From Lysobacterales bacterium (GTDB taxonomy: Bacteria > Pseudomonadota > Gammaproteobacteria > Xanthomonadales > SZUA-5), in NCBI GenBank assembly GCA_024710675.1, contig JANJUH010000478.1, positions 1 through 6,810 on the forward strand: 6,810 bases of DNA, in the 5' to 3' direction. Position numbers and translations under genes: made by a program. Under the pieces are notes generated by a model, which saw only the letters and a list, made by a program, of their open reading frames with translations, had not been told where the DNA came from and searched no databases. This document shows, in pieces, positions 4,674-6,810 of the stretch (position 1 is the stretch's first letter; each line of letters starts with the position of its first letter).

Positions 4674-6155
4674 ATGTTTCCAGCCGATGCCGGCCCTACC
4701 CTGCTGATCGGTGCTGCCTTGTCCGCCCTGCTGGGCATCCTGGTGGCCGCCTGGTGGGCGCGGCGTCGGTATGCGGACGCCCTCGCCTCCCGCGAACCCG
4801 AGGTCCAGGCGCTGCGCGAGCGCCTCGCCGAGGCACGCGACGAACTCGATCTCGCCCGCGATGCCGCCGAGCGCGAGCGCGCCCGCAACCACGAACTCGA
4901 ACAAAGCCATGGCGGCCTGCTGGCCGAGCAGGCGCGGCTGCGCACGCTCGTCGAGCGCCTGCCGGCGGTGGAGCGCGCGCTCGCCGACCGCGAGGCGGAA
5001 CTGGCCGCCCTGCGCAGCCGCAGCGAGGATTTGCGCGCCGGACACGCGGCGCTCGAGAGTCGATTCCAGTCCGAGCTGCGCGCCGGCAGCGAACGCCTGG
5101 CCCTGCTGGAGCGGGTGCGCGAGGAGTTCGGCCAGGCCTTTCGCGCACTGGCCGGAGAATTCCTCGATCAACGGGCCCAGCGCCTGGACGAGACCACTCG
5201 CCAGGCGGTGGAGCCGCTGAAGGGCGAACTCGAGCGCATGCAGCAGGCGGTGCGCCACGCCTACCAGTCCGAGGCCCGCGAACGCGCCCTGCTGGGACGT
5301 GAGGTCGAGGCCCTGCGCGCACTGAACCAGCGGCTGGGCAGCGAGGCCCAGCAACTGACCCGTGCGCTGCGCGGCGACACCCGGGTGCAGGGCGCCTGGG
5401 GCGAGATGCTGCTGGAGCAGGCGCTGGAGTCGGCCGGGCTGATCGCGGGCCGCGACTACAGCCTGCAGGTCGTGCTGCAGGACGAGGAGGGCCGCCGCCC
5501 GCGCCCGGACGTGCTTGTCCACCTGCCCGGCGAACGCGTCGTGATCATCGACGCCAAGGTCTCGCTCAGCGCCTACGAGCGAGCGCTCCGCCAGGAAGAA
5601 GAAGCGCAACGGCAACGCGATCTGGGCGAACACGCGGCCTCGCTGCGCCGGCACATCGACGAGCTCGCCGGCCGCGACTACAGCCAGCTCGCCGGCGGGC
5701 GCGCGCTGGAAATGGTGCTGCTCTTCGTGCCGCTGGAATCGGCGCTGGCCGCGGCACTGACGCAGGACCCGACGCTGCCCGGGCGCGCGCTCGAGCGGCA
5801 GGTGGCGCTGGTCTCGCCGATGAGCCTGATGGTGGCCCTGCGCGCCGTCGCCCAGGTCTGGCAGCAGGAGCAGCGCCATCGCCACGCCGAGGACATCGCC
5901 CGCCGCGCAGGGCGCCTTTACGACCGCTTCGTTGCCTTCGTCGCCGATCTCGAGGGCGCGCGGGAGGCCGTCCAACGCGCACTGGCGGGTCTGGACCAGG
6001 CGCATTCGCGGCTGACCGGCGGTCGCGGCAACCTCGTGCGCCAGGCCGAACAGCTGCGCGAACTGGGGGCGCGCAACAGCCGGCGCCTGCCGGCTTCGCT
6101 GACCGATGTGGCGGAGGGTGAGGAGGGCAAAGGGGATCCTGAAGGGAATCCGTGA
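4674..6155 (+). CDS. rmuC: DNA recombination protein RmuC
   Basis: The 493-residue protein is close to the usual RmuC length. A single N-terminal membrane segment (about 9-28, LLIGAALSALLGILVAAWWA) is followed by RRR and a long charged helical region, probably coiled coil, to about residue 230. The conserved core begins at TRALRGDTRVQGAWGEMLLE (229-248). It contains RPDVLVHLPGERVVIIDAKVSL, with Asp279, Asp293 and Lys295 forming a PD-(D/E)xK-like nuclease signature. Further family blocks are MVLLFVPLESAL (347-358) and LVSPMSLMVALRAVAQVW (379-396). E. coli rmuC mutants show more inversion between short inverted repeats, and the protein is thought to act as a nuclease limiting such events. The start at ATG 4674 has only a weak ribosome binding site, but no other in-frame start exists nearby upstream. 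An 8-codon frame (4648-4674) ends in TGATG over this start and might couple translation; it could be chance. Confidence 0.96.
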   Translation: MFPADAGPTLLIGAALSALLGILVAAWWARRRYADALASREPEVQALRERLAEARDELDLARDAAERERARNHELEQSHGGLLAEQARLRTLVERLPAVERALADREAELAALRSRSEDLRAGHAALESRFQSELRAGSERLALLERVREEFGQAFRALAGEFLDQRAQRLDETTRQAVEPLKGELERMQQAVRHAYQSEARERALLGREVEALRALNQRLGSEAQQLTRALRGDTRVQGAWGEMLLEQALESAGLIAGRDYSLQVVLQDEEGRRPRPDVLVHLPGERVVIIDAKVSLSAYERALRQEEEAQRQRDLGEHAASLRRHIDELAGRDYSQLAGGRALEMVLLFVPLESALAAALTQDPTLPGRALERQVALVSPMSLMVALRAVAQVWQQEQRHRHAEDIARRAGRLYDRFVAFVADLEGAREAVQRALAGLDQAHSRLTGGRGNLVRQAEQLRELGARNSRRLPASLTDVAEGEEGKGDPEGNP

Positions 6156-6167
6156 TGCCGCCGCATA

Positions 6168-6182
6168 GCGCCCAGAGGGCGC
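6168..6182 (+). other. Short hairpin just after rmuC
   Basis: GCGCCC-AGA-GGGCGC forms a perfect 6-bp stem with a 3-nt loop, 12 bp after the rmuC stop. There is no T-tract, so it is not a standard terminator. It may protect the 3' end of the rmuC transcript or be chance in GC-rich DNA. Confidence 0.35.
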
Positions 6183-6229
6183 CCCCACCGAACATGCCAT
6201 AACGCATTGATTTGATTGCCGTCATAGAC

Positions 6230-6258
6230 GGGGCAGGGGAAAGGGGGCAGGGGGGGGG
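6230..6258 (+). repeat. G-run cluster (G-quadruplex motif), left arm of an inverted pair
   Basis: Four G-runs of 4, 4, 5 and 9 bases are joined by loops CA, AAA and CA. This meets the usual G-quadruplex pattern with very short loops on the plus strand. It forms an imperfect inverted repeat with the C-run cluster at 6299-6322. Confidence 0.7.
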
Positions 6259-6298
6259 TTGATCGAGCGGCACGATCCGACCGCGACTCGAATCTGGT

Positions 6299-6322
6299 CC
6301 CCTGCCCCCTGCCCCTTGCCCC
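6299..6322 (-). repeat. C-run cluster (G-quadruplex motif on the minus strand), right arm
   Basis: Four C-runs of 4, 5, 4 and 4 bases are separated by TG, TG and TTG. Read on the minus strand these are four G-runs with loops of 2-3 bases. The arm mirrors 6230-6258 across a 40-bp spacer, so RNA or single-stranded DNA could instead fold into one long imperfect hairpin. Confidence 0.7.
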
Positions 6323-6426
6323 TCGTCCAGAATCACCCTCGCCGCCAAGCTGCCATCCGACGGCTCCGCGGCACCCGTCACATTCGCAGCCCGCGAAATT
6401 CGGCGATGATTCACGCAGCAGAACAT

Positions 6427-6431
6427 GGAGG
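6427..6431 (+). promoter_or_regulatory. Ribosome binding site of the DUF1800 gene
   Basis: GGAGG followed by GGG lies 8 nt before ATG 6440. It is a strong match to the anti-Shine-Dalgarno sequence and fixes the start. Confidence 0.75.
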
Positions 6432-6439
6432 GGGAATCC

Positions 6440-6810
6440 ATGCGTGCACTGATCCGGATGTTGGCAGTCGCGGCGGTGGCGTGGCTGAGCGCCACGCCGC
6501 TTGCGGCGCAGAGTTACGACCTCGTCTATCGCGGCGACTTCGTGAACGTCAGCGATGCGCCCGCCAGTGATGCCGAAGCCGCGCGCTTCCTGAGCCAGGC
6601 CACCTTCGGCCCGACACGCGCCGAGATCACTCGCCTGCGCGCCATCGGCTATGGCCAGTGGCTGGAGCAACAGCTCTCGATGCCGCCGACGCTGACCCGT
6701 CCCTGGCTGGACCAGCTCGCCAGCGATCCAAGCTTCTCGCTGAACTCCGGCCACCGCGTCGACCGCTTCTACTGGCAGGCCCTGTACGCGCCCGACCAGT
6801 TGCGCCAGCG
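6440..6810 (+). CDS. DUF1800 family exported protein (5' part only)
   Basis: Only the first 123 residues are present before the window ends. Residues 1-23 form a Sec signal peptide: a basic start with Arg2 and Arg6, a hydrophobic core, and a probable cleavage after LAA. From residue 47 the sequence AARFLSQATFGPTRAEI, then GYGQWLEQQL, is the characteristic opening of DUF1800 proteins. These are large exported proteins of unknown biochemical function, often encoded beside a DUF1501 gene. The partner, if any, would be downstream and outside the window. The gene follows rmuC by 284 bp with repeats between, so it is probably a separate unit; no clear promoter could be picked out. The family call is fairly sure from this opening; no function is assigned. 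Confidence 0.85.
   Translation, partial: MRALIRMLAVAAVAWLSATPLAAQSYDLVYRGDFVNVSDAPASDAEAARFLSQATFGPTRAEITRLRAIGYGQWLEQQLSMPPTLTRPWLDQLASDPSFSLNSGHRVDRFYWQALYAPDQLRQ

Noticed and set aside
4632..6200. Open frame of 522 codons on the minus strand opposite the whole of rmuC.
   Set aside because: rmuC is an unmistakable match on the plus strand. The antisense product is low-complexity (Ala, Gln, Leu, Arg) with no family marks, and it starts in and ends in intergenic sequence without a ribosome binding site I could support.
5566..6754. Two overlapping minus-strand frames (5566-6495 and 5918-6754) covering the end of rmuC and the start of the DUF1800 gene.
   Set aside because: They read through antisense coding DNA and the G/C-run repeats, giving Arg/Pro-rich products without similarity to any family I know.

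Overview
This window looks like ordinary chromosome from a high-GC gammaproteobacterium, most likely of the Lysobacterales (Xanthomonadales). Three things support this: the compact mtnB-mtnD-mtnC methionine salvage order, a Tat-exported HiPIP in a genome piece with no phototrophy genes, and REP-type hairpins between genes. The placement is an inference from gene content, not a measured phylogeny.

Layout. The left 4.1 kb is read on the minus strand, in the order mtnB (4089-3457), mtnD (3460-2912), a 263-bp gap with REP-like hairpins, mtnC (2648-1953), a membrane-anchored C13 (legumain/caspase-like) peptidase (1944-505), and the 5' part of a CoA-binding acyl-CoA synthetase family gene (508 to beyond position 1). 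mtnB/mtnD and peptidase/synthetase each overlap by 4 bp in an ATGA arrangement. The peptidase ribosome binding site lies across the mtnC stop codon. This looks like two tightly coupled blocks joined, or separated, by the hairpin-bearing gap. The right 2.6 kb is read on the plus strand: a HiPIP gene (4251-4589) with a strong hairpin behind it, rmuC (4674-6155), a 284-bp gap with a pair of inverted G-run clusters, and the 5' part of a DUF1800 gene (6440 to beyond the window end).

How the genes work together. MtnB, MtnC and MtnD carry out the last three steps that turn methylthioribulose-1-phosphate into the keto acid precursor of methionine. MtnB dehydrates it, MtnC enolises and dephosphorylates the product, and MtnD cleaves the acireductone with O2. 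The peptidase and synthetase have no known link to that pathway. HiPIP is a periplasmic one-electron carrier, RmuC is a nuclease-fold DNA maintenance protein, and DUF1800 proteins are exported and uncharacterised.

Most worth a second look are: three evenly spaced REP-like hairpins (44-bp period) whose stems differ by compensatory changes; a Fur-box-like sequence between mtnB and the HiPIP gene; the C13 peptidase locked between mtnC and an acyl-CoA synthetase family gene; and the inverted pair of G-quadruplex motifs before the DUF1800 gene. I saw no CRISPR, rRNA, tRNA, insertion sequence or phage gene, and no clear new multi-gene system.
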